Positions 8,133-16,460 of a DNA stretch of 34,047 nt are shown here, piece by piece. Every line of letters begins with the position of its first letter. Positions within the stretch are counted from its first letter, which is position 1. The stretch is taken from the NCBI RefSeq assembly GCF_015356825.1, contig NZ_JAACYW010000105.1, positions 1 to 34,047 of the forward strand, written 5' to 3'. The DNA comes from Catenulispora rubra (GTDB taxonomy: Bacteria > Actinomycetota > Actinomycetes > Streptomycetales > Catenulisporaceae). Both the position numbers and the translations under genes were made by a program. The notes under the pieces were generated by a model. That model did not search any database. It was not told the origin of the DNA and saw only the letters and a list, made by a program, of their open reading frames with translations.

Positions 8133-8579
8133 TCAGACAAGCGCGGCGACCAGCAGGGCGAAGGCGGCGATGATGTCGGCGACGCGGATGTAGTGGAAGC
8201 GGTCCCAGCGGTTCATCTGCTGCTTCCAGTCCTCGGGGCGGTTCTCGGGGGTCCAGGTCTTGTTCTGGTTGTTGATCGGGACGAGTAGCAGGAGCGACAT
8301 GATCACGCTGACGATCAGCAGCACGCCGGAGGCGACGACGAGGCCGGTGCCGTGGTGGTGCCATCGTGCGGCGGCCCAGATCGCGACGAGGACGACCGAG
8401 CCGATGTACCAGAACGGCATGATGGCGCCGAGCATGCGGCCGCCGTGCGCGCGGCCGAGTTGGTCGCTGTCGTCGGGGAGCGCGTTGAGGATCCGGTTGA
8501 GGACGAAGGCGACGGCGAACTCCACCCCCACCATCACGCCGACGGCCACGGTGGTGAATACCTCGAGTGTGCTGATCAT
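8133..8579 (-). CDS. DUF1772-family membrane protein
   Basis: A 148-residue integral membrane protein with four hydrophobic helices: TTVAVGVMVGVEFAVAFVLN, IMPFWYIGSVVLVAIWAA, VVASGVLLIVSVIMSLLLLV and a C-terminal ADIIAAFALLVAALV. The pattern includes the conserved PINNQNKTW...W...W.RFHYIRV loop, which fits DUF1772, a family related to anthrone-oxygenase-like proteins. Biochemical function is unknown. The ATG has GGGAGGG upstream on the minus strand. It is divergent from the TetR gene at 8670, and the shared region holds palindromes. Repression by that TetR protein is therefore likely, but is inference. Confidence 0.82.
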   Translation of the reverse strand: MISTLEVFTTVAVGVMVGVEFAVAFVLNRILNALPDDSDQLGRAHGGRMLGAIMPFWYIGSVVLVAIWAAARWHHHGTGLVVASGVLLIVSVIMSLLLLVPINNQNKTWTPENRPEDWKQQMNRWDRFHYIRVADIIAAFALLVAALV

Positions 8580-8596
8580 GGTGTCCCTCCCATTTT

Positions 8597-8661
8597 CTAG
8601 CGTCGCTAGCTGATGTTGCGACGCTAGCACTGCTGCCGCTCGGATGTCTAGCAGTGCTAGA
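8597..8661. promoter_or_regulatory. TetR operator region with two perfect palindromes and a -10 box
   Basis: CTAGCG-T-CGCTAG (8597-8609) and TCTAGCA-G-TGCTAGA (8647-8661) are perfect palindromes with a shared CTAGC half-site. Partial copies (CGACGCTAGCACTGC) lie between them near 8619-8633. The right palindrome overlaps TAGAAT (8658-8663), which sits six bases before the TetR ATG, so binding there would block its own transcription. The left palindrome lies just upstream of the ribosome site of the divergent DUF1772 gene. Confidence 0.75.
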
Positions 8662-8669
8662 ATCGAGCC

Positions 8670-9302
8670 ATGTCGGTACAGGAACGCAAGCAACGAGAAC
8701 GGGCGCAGCGCGAGCGCCTCATCGTGGCGACGGCCCGCGAACTCGCCGAGGACCAGGGCTGGGACGCGGTCACCACGCGCCGGCTCGCCGAGAGCATCGA
8801 GTACAGCCAGCCCGTGCTCTACAGCCACTTCCGGGGCAAACGCGAGATCATCGGCGCCGTCGCCCTCGATGGCGCCACCGAGCTGGCCGCGGCGCTCCGG
8901 GCCGCGGCCGCCTCCGCCTCCGCCTCCGCCTGCACGACCTCCGCCGCTACGTCCTCCGCGACCGCCGCCGCAGACGGCCCCCGCGCCCGGGTCACAGCCC
9001 TGGCCCGCGCCTGGCTCGACTACGCCGAACGCAACCCGGCGGTCTACGACGCCTTGTTCAACCTCGACGGCGGCCTGGCCTTCGCGCAGGAGGACACCCC
9101 CGCGCCTCTGAAGGACGCCTTCGCCGCGCTGCTGGAGACGCTCGGCGAGGTCGCCGGGGACGGCGTCCACCCCGGGGTGTTCACCGAGCTGTTCTGGGCC
9201 GCCCTCCACGGGCTGGCCACCCTGACCCGAGCCGGACGGCTGCCGCCGGAGCTCACCGAGGCGAGGCTGGAGCTGCTGGTGGACCGGCTCGCTGTGCTCT
9301 GA
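8670..9302 (+). CDS. TetR-family regulator (WHG-type C-terminal domain)
   Basis: A 210-residue TetR-family repressor. The DNA-binding domain covers about residues 10-60 (RERLIVATARELAEDQGWDA, then TTRRLAESIEYSQPVLYSHF). The ligand domain carries the typical ARAWLDYAERNPAVYDALF helix and a late TELFWAALHGLATLTRAGRL helix, as in WHG-domain members. A low-complexity Ala/Ser/Thr stretch (about 75-103) interrupts the ligand domain; part of it is encoded by repeated GCCTCC units and is probably a surface loop. No Shine-Dalgarno site is visible. Instead TAGAAT lies six bases before the ATG, so the mRNA is probably leaderless. Overlapping palindromes imply autoregulation and control of the divergent DUF1772 gene. 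Ligand unknown. Confidence 0.88.
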   Translation: MSVQERKQRERAQRERLIVATARELAEDQGWDAVTTRRLAESIEYSQPVLYSHFRGKREIIGAVALDGATELAAALRAAAASASASACTTSAATSSATAAADGPRARVTALARAWLDYAERNPAVYDALFNLDGGLAFAQEDTPAPLKDAFAALLETLGEVAGDGVHPGVFTELFWAALHGLATLTRAGRLPPELTEARLELLVDRLAVL

Positions 9303-9443
9303 CACGCAATCGGCGAGGGACTCGTACCCCGGTCCGAACAAAACGCCTCAGCTCCGGGTGAAGATCGTGACCGCCGGCTGGCGGCCCCGCATCGCTCAGC
9401 GCACACGAAACGGCGGCCGCCGCAACCGACAGCCGCCGCTCTC

Positions 9444-9464
9444 GCACCACCTCAGTGGTGGTGC
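9444..9464. terminator. 8-bp hairpin overlapping the stop codon of the membrane-protein gene
   Basis: GCACCACC (9444-9451) pairs with GGTGGTGC (9457-9464) around a five-base loop. It lies between the convergent TetR and membrane-protein genes and includes the His-His-His codons and the stop of the latter. It is a modest candidate for a shared terminator. Confidence 0.5.
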
Positions 9465-10132
9465 CGCAACGTCATCCGGTGCCCCATCGCCGGGCGGGGT
9501 TCACCGACGGCGCGGGGTGCGGTCCTGGCCCCGACGACGAAGCCGAACAGGGTCATCCACAGCGGGGTGGCCACGATGGCGATGAAGCCGATCGGGCCGA
9601 TAGCGGAGACGACGCCGATCGCCAGCGCCAGGTAGCCGAGCCAGGCGGGGATGGTGGAGCGCAGGAGGATCGCCAGCCCCGCGGCCGCGGCGAGGACCAC
9701 CAGGCCGGCCTGGGCCGGCAGCATCACGGTCTGGGACAGGAAGTTGAGGTTGCCCGTGAGCTGGGTCTGGCCGTTGCGGGCGGCGCTGATCAGCGACCAC
9801 TGCAGGAAGCCGGCGGTGGCGAAGCCGCCGATGAACAGGATGCCGCCGGCGAAGGCCGTGTCGGCGAGCCAGGAGTGCGATTCGTTGGCCTTGCGCAGGA
9901 CGGTGCGCAGGCCGCCGATGAAGAACGCCGCGAGGACGACGCCGGCCGCCACGATGTACAGCGACCAGGTCTCGCGGGTGCCGTGGTCCCTGTAGTAGGA
10001 GACGACATCGGCCGCGGGCGCGTTCTTGCCTGGCATGTTGCCGGAGCCGAGGATCACGAACCCGATGACGAAGGCCACCACGGATCCGAGTCCGAGCGGG
10101 CCCAGGAAGCGACTCAACCGATCGTTGCTCAT
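9452..10132 (-). CDS. Multi-pass membrane protein of unknown function
   Basis: A 226-residue integral membrane protein with about six hydrophobic segments, including GSVVAFVIGFVILGSG, LYIVAAGVVLAAFFIGGL, FAGGILFIGGFATAGFL, AQAGLVVLAAAAGLAIL, WLGYLALAIGVVSAIG and a last one ending in FGFVVGAR. A short extracytoplasmic loop after the first helix carries VVSYYRDHGTRETW. The C-terminus is basic and ends in three histidines. The layout is like uncharacterised DUF4386-type proteins of actinobacteria, but I cannot assign it firmly. GAGGAGG lies at good distance before the ATG. It stands alone, convergent with TetR and divergent from the small HTH gene. Confidence 0.78.
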   Translation of the reverse strand: MSNDRLSRFLGPLGLGSVVAFVIGFVILGSGNMPGKNAPAADVVSYYRDHGTRETWSLYIVAAGVVLAAFFIGGLRTVLRKANESHSWLADTAFAGGILFIGGFATAGFLQWSLISAARNGQTQLTGNLNFLSQTVMLPAQAGLVVLAAAAGLAILLRSTIPAWLGYLALAIGVVSAIGPIGFIAIVATPLWMTLFGFVVGARTAPRAVGEPRPAMGHRMTLRHHH

Positions 10133-10363
10133 AGCGGCCTCCTCAGGCCCGGTGTTGGAGTCCCGGCCATTCTCCCATTCGGAAGAATTTGCGGCATTTC
10201 TGTGTCGCCTGAACGGCGGAGCGGGACGGTCCGGACGGCGGCCCGGACCCCGGCCTGGAGTTCGGCCCGTCCCTGGCCCGCCCCGTCATACCTGGGATGC
10301 GTACCCCGCCGCCGGATACTGCACAAGTTGACGGCCGATCGGTCACCAGGAGGATGAATCGGC

Positions 10364-10804
10364 ATGTCGTCACGCAATACCGTCACTTCATCCGAGAAGC
10401 AGACGGGGGTTGCCATGACGGCGGGTTCGGGGGCTCAGGAGCGGATGCTGTCAGAGCTGGAACGACTGAAGGTGGGCGCGGGAATGAGCTTCGCCCAGCT
10501 CCAGTCGGCGGTTCCGTACAGCAGGTCGGCGCTGCACCGGTACTTCACCGGGCAGTCGCCGATCCCGCTCGACGCGTTGGTCGCGGTGGTGCGTGCATGC
10601 GGCGGCGACGAGGCTGCGATGGTGCGTATATGGGTGGCGGCACAGTGTCCTGATTCCGAGGAGCAACCGGACGAGGCGATCGAAGCAGCCGACCCACCGA
10701 GCCCCTCCCAGGCCTGGCAACACGTGGTCCGGGCCTGGTTCGCGCTGGCCTTCGTGATCGTCGCGATCATGGCCGTCAGGCCCCGGGTCGACTCCTCCTC
10801 ATAG
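10364..10804 (+). CDS. Small HTH protein with C-terminal transmembrane segment
   Basis: A 146-residue protein. Residues ~27-85 resemble an XRE-like helix-turn-helix (MLSELERLKVGAGMSFAQLQ, SAVPYSRSALHRYFTGQSPI, then ALVAVVRACGGDEAAMVRIW), as in the N-terminal DNA-binding unit of many actinomycete regulators. After an acidic/proline linker, one hydrophobic helix (VRAWFALAFVIVAIMAV, about 121-138) ends with a short basic tail. It therefore looks like a membrane-tethered DNA-binding or protein-binding adaptor. AGGAGG is ten bases before ATG 10364; an internal ATG at 10415 is possible. It converges with the DUF4132 gene, with only eight bases between the stop codons. Target unknown. Confidence 0.8.
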   Translation: MSSRNTVTSSEKQTGVAMTAGSGAQERMLSELERLKVGAGMSFAQLQSAVPYSRSALHRYFTGQSPIPLDALVAVVRACGGDEAAMVRIWVAAQCPDSEEQPDEAIEAADPPSPSQAWQHVVRAWFALAFVIVAIMAVRPRVDSSS

Positions 10805-10812
10805 TCCTCAGG

Positions 10813-13800
10813 TCACTGACCCATCGCCTCGGTGAGGTCCCGCAACAGTTCCGAGGCCGTGAGCTCGTCGAGTCTGCCCAAAGCCGGGTAGTTCCGCGCC
10901 GAGTAGTAGTCCTCGCCGTCGTCGTAGCGGCTGAGGAAGACCGCGCGGAAGCGCTGGATCTCGCCCCACTCGCTGACGTAGCCGATGGTCATGCCGGGAT
11001 CCAGGTCCACCGTGAGCGAGCCGCCGCCGGGAAGCGGACGCGAGATCCAGCCCTGGATCCCGGCGTCCTGCGGAGCACCGCGCTGCCAACCCCGCCGCTC
11101 CAGGCCCAGCACCTTGCCGACCGGCGTCGTCATTCCGTCGAACCGGGTGAGCGTGCTCGACGCCTTCTCCGCATCGGTGAACGCGTAGACCGTCCGTCCC
11201 AGCTGCTCGAAGGGCTGCAGGATCTCGTAGTCGGCGAACACGTCGGACCACGCCTTCACCCCGCCGCCGAGGTGCAGGGGATGCACGATGCCGATCACCG
11301 CGTCGTCCGCGAGGGTGTATTCGTCGTCTGAGACGTCGGCGAACGTCAGGTCCTCCGCGACGCGGAAGCTGCTCTCGACGCCGCCGTCGGCGAAGGTGGC
11401 CCAGACCAGGCGCCGGACGAGGTGGCGCAGCAGCGGATGCGCGACGAAGTACTCGCGGAACTCCTGCGACGTCCAGCGCCGCTGCGCCACCATGGCGAGC
11501 TCGAAGCGCGTGATCTGGCTCGTGGCGAGCGCCCGCACGTCCTTCTTCAACGCGGAGAACCGCTGGTAGGCGGCCGGAGCGAGCTCGGCGTCGTCCTTCG
11601 TCCCGGGCTTCGGCAGGGCCTTGAGACGCTTACCGCTCTGGTCGGCAACGAACGGCTTGAGCTGCTCGTCGAAGCCGACGGTGAAATGCCGCGGACCGTA
11701 GTCCAGGGACAGCGTCCCGGACGGAGCCAGCCCGAGGTCCGGGACCAGCCGGTCTCCCAGCTGATCCGGGGTGAGCCCGAGATCGTCGGCGATCTCGGTG
11801 ACGCGCTGCGCGGCGTGTTCCTTGAGCCCCTTGAACTTGACCTTCTGCGAGATGTCGTAGAGGTGCATCAGGGCCGTGTCACCGCCGATGTCGGTCAGGA
11901 CATCGAGCCCTGCGACGGCCCGCTTGTGCCCGTTCTCGCCGGGCCACAGCCGGATCATCGGGGACAGACGCCGCACGACGTCGTCGCCGCCGAACCAGCG
12001 CGACGCGTCGAAGGCCCAGCTTCCGTTCGCCGGGTAGTCCACGCCGCGCCAGTTCTCGAACAGCGCCAACGCGAAGGCGGCCAGCGATGCCGGATCGCAG
12101 ATGTCCTTCGCCGTTTCCAGGCCGGCGTAGGGCTCGGAGGGCTTCGACACCGCGAGCATGAGCAGCAGGTGCTGCACCGACTGCCCGGAAAGCGCGGTCT
12201 GTCGTCCCTTGAGCAGGACCTGTGGCAGCGATCGCGGATGGGCCCAGTCGGGGATGACCGGCATCACCTTGGGCAGAGCGAGGGTGCCGTCGTCGGCGGC
12301 GATGGCGGCCACCGCCTGGGCCACGGCGTCGCCGTGAGCTGCGGCGGCCTCGGCGATCTCGGCGCTGAAACCGCGTGCGGCCAACGTACGGATGGTCAGC
12401 TCGGCCGCGCTGCGCGCCTTGCCTGCCTTGCCGAGTGCCACCGGTATCAGGGTTCTGGCGGCGACGGCCGGGTGCCGCGTCAGCCACTCCAGCGCGAAGG
12501 GCCGTGCGGTCTTGAGCCGGCTGAGCCAGTCGGCCGCGAGGAGCGCGGCCTCGGACGCGGCGAACGGGGCGAGGTAGTAGCTCCCCAACGCCGGTACGCG
12601 GCGCGCCAGGTGCAGGATCGGCGGCAGGGCGTCGACACCGAAACGGTCGATGAGCCGCGGGATCCACGTCGGGGTCTGCCACGAGTCGGGCTCCCAGCGC
12701 GGAAGGACCGCACGCACCAGGTCCTCGGGGGCGTCGACCGCGAAGTGGCTGTCGGCGTACCAGCCCGCCGACTTACCGGTGTTGATGTGGCCGGCGATGA
12801 CCTCCCAGCTCTGGAGCGCCCAATGCGGATCGGTCACGAGCGGCGGCGACGCCCAGCCCTCCCGCTCGCCGTCCCGCCAGGCCAGGGCCGCTTCGGTCGG
12901 CGCGACCAGGCCGGTGATGACGACGGGCTTGGCCGGCTTGGCGTTGGTCAGCCACGGCGGGTTGACGAAGAGCGTCGGCAGGGTGTCCGGGTCGGCTTCC
13001 GGGAGGCGGACGTTGGCGGCGCGCAGCTTCTCGACGAGCTCGCGCGAGGCCGGCGTGAGGTTCGGCAGCTCGGCCTCGGCGAGCTCGTCCTTGGCGAGGA
13101 CGTGCAGGCGCAGCAGGTTGGCGGCAGCCAGACCGCGCGAGCTGTCGCGGAGTGCGGCGTCGGCGAGCACGTGCAGAGCACGTCGGGGGAAGTTCTCGGC
13201 GGCGGTTTGGATCGCGGCTGTGTAGTACTTCTTGTCGACGTTGTCGAGGAGGTGGAGGAAAGCCTCGGTCGATGGCATGCAGGCGATGAGGAAGAGCAGG
13301 CGCTCGAGGGTGGCCGGATCGCTGTCGCGCCACGCGACGAGGATCGGGAGGAGATCGGCGCCGACGGTGTCGAGGGCGGTCCACAGGACTTCGGGCTCCT
13401 GGTTGAGGGCCCACGCGCTGACCCTCCGTGCCGGGAAGGCCGCCACTTGCCGCTCGGTGGTGATCGAGCTCACCGCCAGCCACAGCGCGAGGTGCGCCCG
13501 CTCGAGGAGCGCGAAGTCGTCCTCGACCCAGTCGACGTGCTCCGGCATCAGGAAGGACGTGAGGATGCGGGACCAGGCCGTGCCGGTGGTCTTCGGGTTG
13601 GCCAGCGGGATCCGTTGTGCGGCAAGGGTTTCGGCGGCCTGCGCGTAGTCCTCCTCCCCCGCCGCCGCCGCCAGCCGTCGCCGGAGGTGGATGGCGAGGT
13701 GGAAGTACTTGGCGGATTCGGTCATGTCCTCGTAGGCGGCGTGCTTGCGGTAGAGCCACGCCGAGGTCCGCGATCCTTTGTGGTTGTCGCCTGCGGCCTT

Positions 13801-14211
13801 CACGCCGAACAGTTCTACGGCGGCCGCGGCGGCGAACGCGTGGCCGCGCGTGGCGATCCAGGCGTCGATGATGCCGTCGGGGTTGTCGTAGGCCGGAGTG
13901 TCCGGGGAGACCATGATGGCCGCCGCGATGCCTGCGGCCAGCGGTGTCGCGGTGGCGAGGTCGCCGTTGGAGGCGCGGTACGCGGCCGCGAGGGCGGTGT
14001 CGGTCGGCGGGTTGCCGACGACCACGGCGACGGCGGCGCTGTGCTCGTCCAGCCATGCGGCGTAGTACGCGGCGGCGTTCGGGTCCACGGCGAACGACGC
14101 GTTCGCGGTGCCGCCACGGCGGGGAATCACCAGGCGACGCATCGCCTCGGGGATCGCGCAGGTGTCTTCATCTTTCGACGACGCGTCGGTCGCGGTGGTG
14201 GCGCCACTCAT
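10813..14211 (-). CDS. Large DUF4132-domain protein
   Basis: A 1132-residue, mostly alpha-helical protein, probably cytoplasmic, with no signal or membrane segment. The diagnostic DUF4132 domain is near the C-terminus, about 880-1060: LKKDVRALATSQITRFELAM, RRWTSQEFREYFVAHPLLRH, IVHPLHLGG and DYEILQPFEQLGR. It is followed by the usual RGWQRGAPQDAG...W tail. E. coli MolR/YehI-type proteins belong to this family; the biochemical role is unsettled. The rest is Leu/Ala-rich helical repeat. No WGR domain is seen. The ATG lies three bases after the stop of the truncated histidine kinase gene upstream, and its ribosome site (GGGAG) overlaps the end of that gene. It converges with the small HTH-membrane gene. 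Confidence 0.88.
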   Translation of the reverse strand: MSGATTATDASSKDEDTCAIPEAMRRLVIPRRGGTANASFAVDPNAAAYYAAWLDEHSAAVAVVVGNPPTDTALAAAYRASNGDLATATPLAAGIAAAIMVSPDTPAYDNPDGIIDAWIATRGHAFAAAAAVELFGVKAAGDNHKGSRTSAWLYRKHAAYEDMTESAKYFHLAIHLRRRLAAAAGEEDYAQAAETLAAQRIPLANPKTTGTAWSRILTSFLMPEHVDWVEDDFALLERAHLALWLAVSSITTERQVAAFPARRVSAWALNQEPEVLWTALDTVGADLLPILVAWRDSDPATLERLLFLIACMPSTEAFLHLLDNVDKKYYTAAIQTAAENFPRRALHVLADAALRDSSRGLAAANLLRLHVLAKDELAEAELPNLTPASRELVEKLRAANVRLPEADPDTLPTLFVNPPWLTNAKPAKPVVITGLVAPTEAALAWRDGEREGWASPPLVTDPHWALQSWEVIAGHINTGKSAGWYADSHFAVDAPEDLVRAVLPRWEPDSWQTPTWIPRLIDRFGVDALPPILHLARRVPALGSYYLAPFAASEAALLAADWLSRLKTARPFALEWLTRHPAVAARTLIPVALGKAGKARSAAELTIRTLAARGFSAEIAEAAAAHGDAVAQAVAAIAADDGTLALPKVMPVIPDWAHPRSLPQVLLKGRQTALSGQSVQHLLLMLAVSKPSEPYAGLETAKDICDPASLAAFALALFENWRGVDYPANGSWAFDASRWFGGDDVVRRLSPMIRLWPGENGHKRAVAGLDVLTDIGGDTALMHLYDISQKVKFKGLKEHAAQRVTEIADDLGLTPDQLGDRLVPDLGLAPSGTLSLDYGPRHFTVGFDEQLKPFVADQSGKRLKALPKPGTKDDAELAPAAYQRFSALKKDVRALATSQITRFELAMVAQRRWTSQEFREYFVAHPLLRHLVRRLVWATFADGGVESSFRVAEDLTFADVSDDEYTLADDAVIGIVHPLHLGGGVKAWSDVFADYEILQPFEQLGRTVYAFTDAEKASSTLTRFDGMTTPVGKVLGLERRGWQRGAPQDAGIQGWISRPLPGGGSLTVDLDPGMTIGYVSEWGEIQRFRAVFLSRYDDGEDYYSARNYPALGRLDELTASELLRDLTEAMGQ

Positions 14212-14214
14212 CGA

Positions 14215-15120
14215 TCACTCCCGGGGGTGGGTGCTGGTGCCCGGGACTGTAGCGAAGGACCCTGACACCGCGATGCCCAAGTACCCAAGTGCCCAAGCGG
14301 AGGATTGCCGACTACCGCGCCGCCGAACCCGCGCCGCGGTGGCGTCGCCGATGGTGCCCAGAGACTGGCCGGCGGTCGCGGGATCGCTGTGGAGGACGTA
14401 GCTCGCCAGGCCGGTCTGCACGGATATCACCGACATGTGGTGCGCGACGACGTCGTGGAGCTCGCGGGCGATGCGGACGCGCTCGCCGGCCACGGCTTCG
14501 CGGGCGCGCGCGGCCTGCTCCCTGCGCAGCTCCTCGGTGAGCAGCGCCAGGCGCTCGTTGCGCTCGGCGAGGCGGCGCGTCTGGTTGCCGAAGACCCAGG
14601 TGACGCCGATGACGAGCACGGTCTGGAGCACCGCGAGCAGCAGGCCGAGCACGACCAGCTTCAGGCTGTACTGAAGCCAGACCACGAACACCATCACCGC
14701 GCCGGGGAGGACGCGCGGCGGCGGCTCGCGGGTGGTGAGCGTGTAGAAGATGAGGAGCGGGCCCCACGCGATGGTGGTCGGCGGGTAGTCGAGGCCGGTG
14801 TAGAGGACGATCATCGCGCAGAGCACGGACATGGGACGCCGGCGGCGAAGCGCGAGGGCAGCGCATGAGGCCACGGTCAGGACGTAGCCGAGGGCGGTGA
14901 TGGGGTGGAAGGAGGTGCGCTGGCTGTCCTGCTCGCTGTAGACGAGGTGGTGGCCGGGCTCGTAGGGGTAGCGGCTCAGCCAGAGCAGGCTGACGGCCAG
15001 CATCGCCGTCGCGACGATGCCGTCCACAGCCTGGGGATGGCCGCGCAGCAGGCGGACCGCAGACCACGTCGTGGCTTGGAGCCTGAGCCTGAGGCTGGGC
15101 CTGAGCGCGGCTGTCTGCAT
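14215..15120 (-). pseudogene. Histidine kinase gene lacking its ATPase domain
   Basis: The open frame encodes 301 residues. The N-terminal half has several hydrophobic helices (GIVATAMLAVSLLWL, ALGYVLTVASCAALAL, MSVLCAMIVLYTGL and later ones) of the type found in actinomycete NarL-partner kinases. A coiled linker (RRLAERNERLALLTEELRRE) and a HisKA_3 dimerisation helix follow, with the phospho-acceptor motif RIARELHDVVAHHMSVI at about 215-231. The sequence matches the family up to SLGTIGDAT, then changes to unrelated ARVRRRGSRQSS and stops. The HATPase domain, about 120 residues, is missing. No partner response regulator is adjacent. A deletion has apparently joined this remnant to the DUF4132 gene start. 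It could still be made as a membrane protein without kinase activity. Confidence 0.75.
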
Positions 15121-15271
15121 CGCCGCAGCGTAGCGCCGGGTCTGGGGCCGGTCACCGTGCTGAGGGTGGAGGGACGGGGTACGCCGTGGGGTGGAAGGTA
15201 AGGGGTTCGTCGGTCTGTGGTTGACGGCGACAGGGTGGCGGCAGGGTGGGGGCACCAGCCAGCGCACCGGT

Positions 15272-15310
15272 CCTTGCCCGGCCGGCGCGCTTCGAGCCGG
15301 CCGGGCAAGG
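15272..15310 (-). terminator. 15-bp hairpin after the chitinase gene
   Basis: The arms 15272-15286 and 15296-15310 are exact inverse complements (CCTTGCCCGGCCGGC) with a nine-base loop. The hairpin lies 14 bases beyond the stop of the chitinase gene, so it is the probable terminator of that gene. Confidence 0.82.
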
Positions 15311-15323
15311 AGGTCGAGAAGAT

Positions 15324-16280
15324 CTAGCCCGTGATCTTGTTGAAGATCTTCGAGTAGGCGTAGCCGGTGCCCTTGTCGTAGCCGTCGACTTCCCAGAAGG
15401 CCAGTTCCTGCACGCCGTGCGAGGCGGCGAAGCTTTCCAGGGTGGAGGCGTTGGACTGGGTGAAGTTCTCGTTGTCGTCGTTGTGGCCGGCGATCGGGGT
15501 CAGGCCGAGCATGCCCCAGGACTGGCTGCTGGAGCCGCCGAAGATCGACTGGAGCTGGGGGGCGGTGGCCTTCGCGGCGGACTCGGCGTCGTTCAGGGCG
15601 TTCTCGCCGTCGCCGAAGTCCATCGTCATGATGTTGACGACCTTGACCGCGACGCCCTTGCTCTTGGCGTCCTTCAGCAGGGTGGTGGCGTTGGACTCCA
15701 GGCCGGTGGGAGCGACGGGCAGGGTGTAGTCGACCTGCACGCTCGGGTTCGCCTTCTGCAGGGCGGCCAGCGCCTGGTTCCGGCGGGAGTTCGCGGTCTT
15801 GTTGTTCAGGTCGTTGCCTTCGATGTCGAAGTCGAGGCGCGTGACGTGGTACGTGCTCACGACCTTGGCGTAGGCCGCTTCCAGACTGGAGACCGAGGTG
15901 CACTTCTCCGCCAGCTCGCCGCCGGAGGCACCGCCGAAGGAGATGATGACGTTCCCGCCGGCGTTCTGCAGGGCCGTGATCTGGGAGCTGAACGCGCCGA
16001 CCGAGTCGCCGCCGTCCTCCCACTGGGGGGTGCAGCCGGACTTCGGGGTGAGGAACGCCAGCGTGTAGAACTTGTCGCCGCTGGCCGCCATGTCCTTTGC
16101 CATGTCGCCGGCGTCCGACGAGGAGATCTGGAGGTAGGGCGCCGAGTAGTGCGCGGGGAAGCTTCCCCCGGCGGCCTTGGCCGCGGGGGTGGCGTTGGCG
16201 GTCGCAGCAAACCCGATTGCGGCGGCGGGCAGCAGCGCGGCCGTGCCGCATATCAGGGTCCTGCGGAGGTTTTCGGGCAT
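15324..16280 (-). CDS. Secreted GH18-family chitinase-like hydrolase
   Basis: A 318-residue protein with an N-terminal signal peptide (about 1-32, RRTLICGTAALLPAAAIGFA) and a single GH18 catalytic barrel. The chitin-binding/structural strand IISFGGASG (112-120) and the catalytic strand LDFDIEG are both present; the last contains Asp150-x-Asp152-x-Glu154, with Glu154 as the predicted acid. VVNIMTMDFG, another conserved GH18 strand, follows, and the barrel closes with LAFWEVDGYDKG. It therefore looks active. No carbohydrate-binding module is fused. GGAGGAT precedes the ATG. A 19-bp palindrome upstream at 16335-16353 is the likely site of carbohydrate-responsive control, and a hairpin terminates the gene. 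Expected role: degradation of chitin or other N-acetylglucosamine polymers outside the cell. Confidence 0.9.
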   Translation of the reverse strand: MPENLRRTLICGTAALLPAAAIGFAATANATPAAKAAGGSFPAHYSAPYLQISSSDAGDMAKDMAASGDKFYTLAFLTPKSGCTPQWEDGGDSVGAFSSQITALQNAGGNVIISFGGASGGELAEKCTSVSSLEAAYAKVVSTYHVTRLDFDIEGNDLNNKTANSRRNQALAALQKANPSVQVDYTLPVAPTGLESNATTLLKDAKSKGVAVKVVNIMTMDFGDGENALNDAESAAKATAPQLQSIFGGSSSQSWGMLGLTPIAGHNDDNENFTQSNASTLESFAASHGVQELAFWEVDGYDKGTGYAYSKIFNKITG

Positions 16281-16334
16281 GCGGATCCTCCAGGCGTGTG
16301 GGGGGGTGGTACCTGTGTTCCGACCGGACGGAGT

Positions 16335-16353
16335 GTTAGTAAACTTTACTTAC
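16335..16353. promoter_or_regulatory. 19-bp near-perfect palindrome upstream of the chitinase gene
   Basis: GTTAGTAAACTTTACTTAC is a palindrome around C16344 with one mismatched pair; the core AGTAAA-C-TTTACT is perfect. It lies ~55 bases before the chitinase start, in an A/T-rich island within very G/C-rich DNA. It is probably an operator for a sugar-responsive repressor, and differs from the DasR-type site known from Streptomyces chitinase genes. Confidence 0.65.
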
Positions 16354-16406
16354 TCCATGCGGGAGATTAGGCAGCACCGGGCAGCACGTCAAGAGGCGAA
16401 CTTCGG

Positions 16407-16438
16407 GCCGGGGTTCGCCGAGGATGGCGAACCCCGGC
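16407..16438 (-). terminator. 13-bp hairpin terminating the sdhCAB operon
   Basis: GCCGGGGTTCGCC (16407-16419) pairs exactly with GGCGAACCCCGGC (16426-16438) around six bases. It lies 22 bases past the sdhB stop on the minus strand and separates the operon from the chitinase promoter. Confidence 0.82.
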
Positions 16439-16460
16439 TGTCGAGCCCTGACCTGAACCT

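Noticed and set aside
11422..14265. A 947-codon open frame on the + strand
   Set aside because: It is the antisense shadow of the DUF4132 gene. Its product is rich in Arg, Gly and Val from G/C-biased codons and has no family match.
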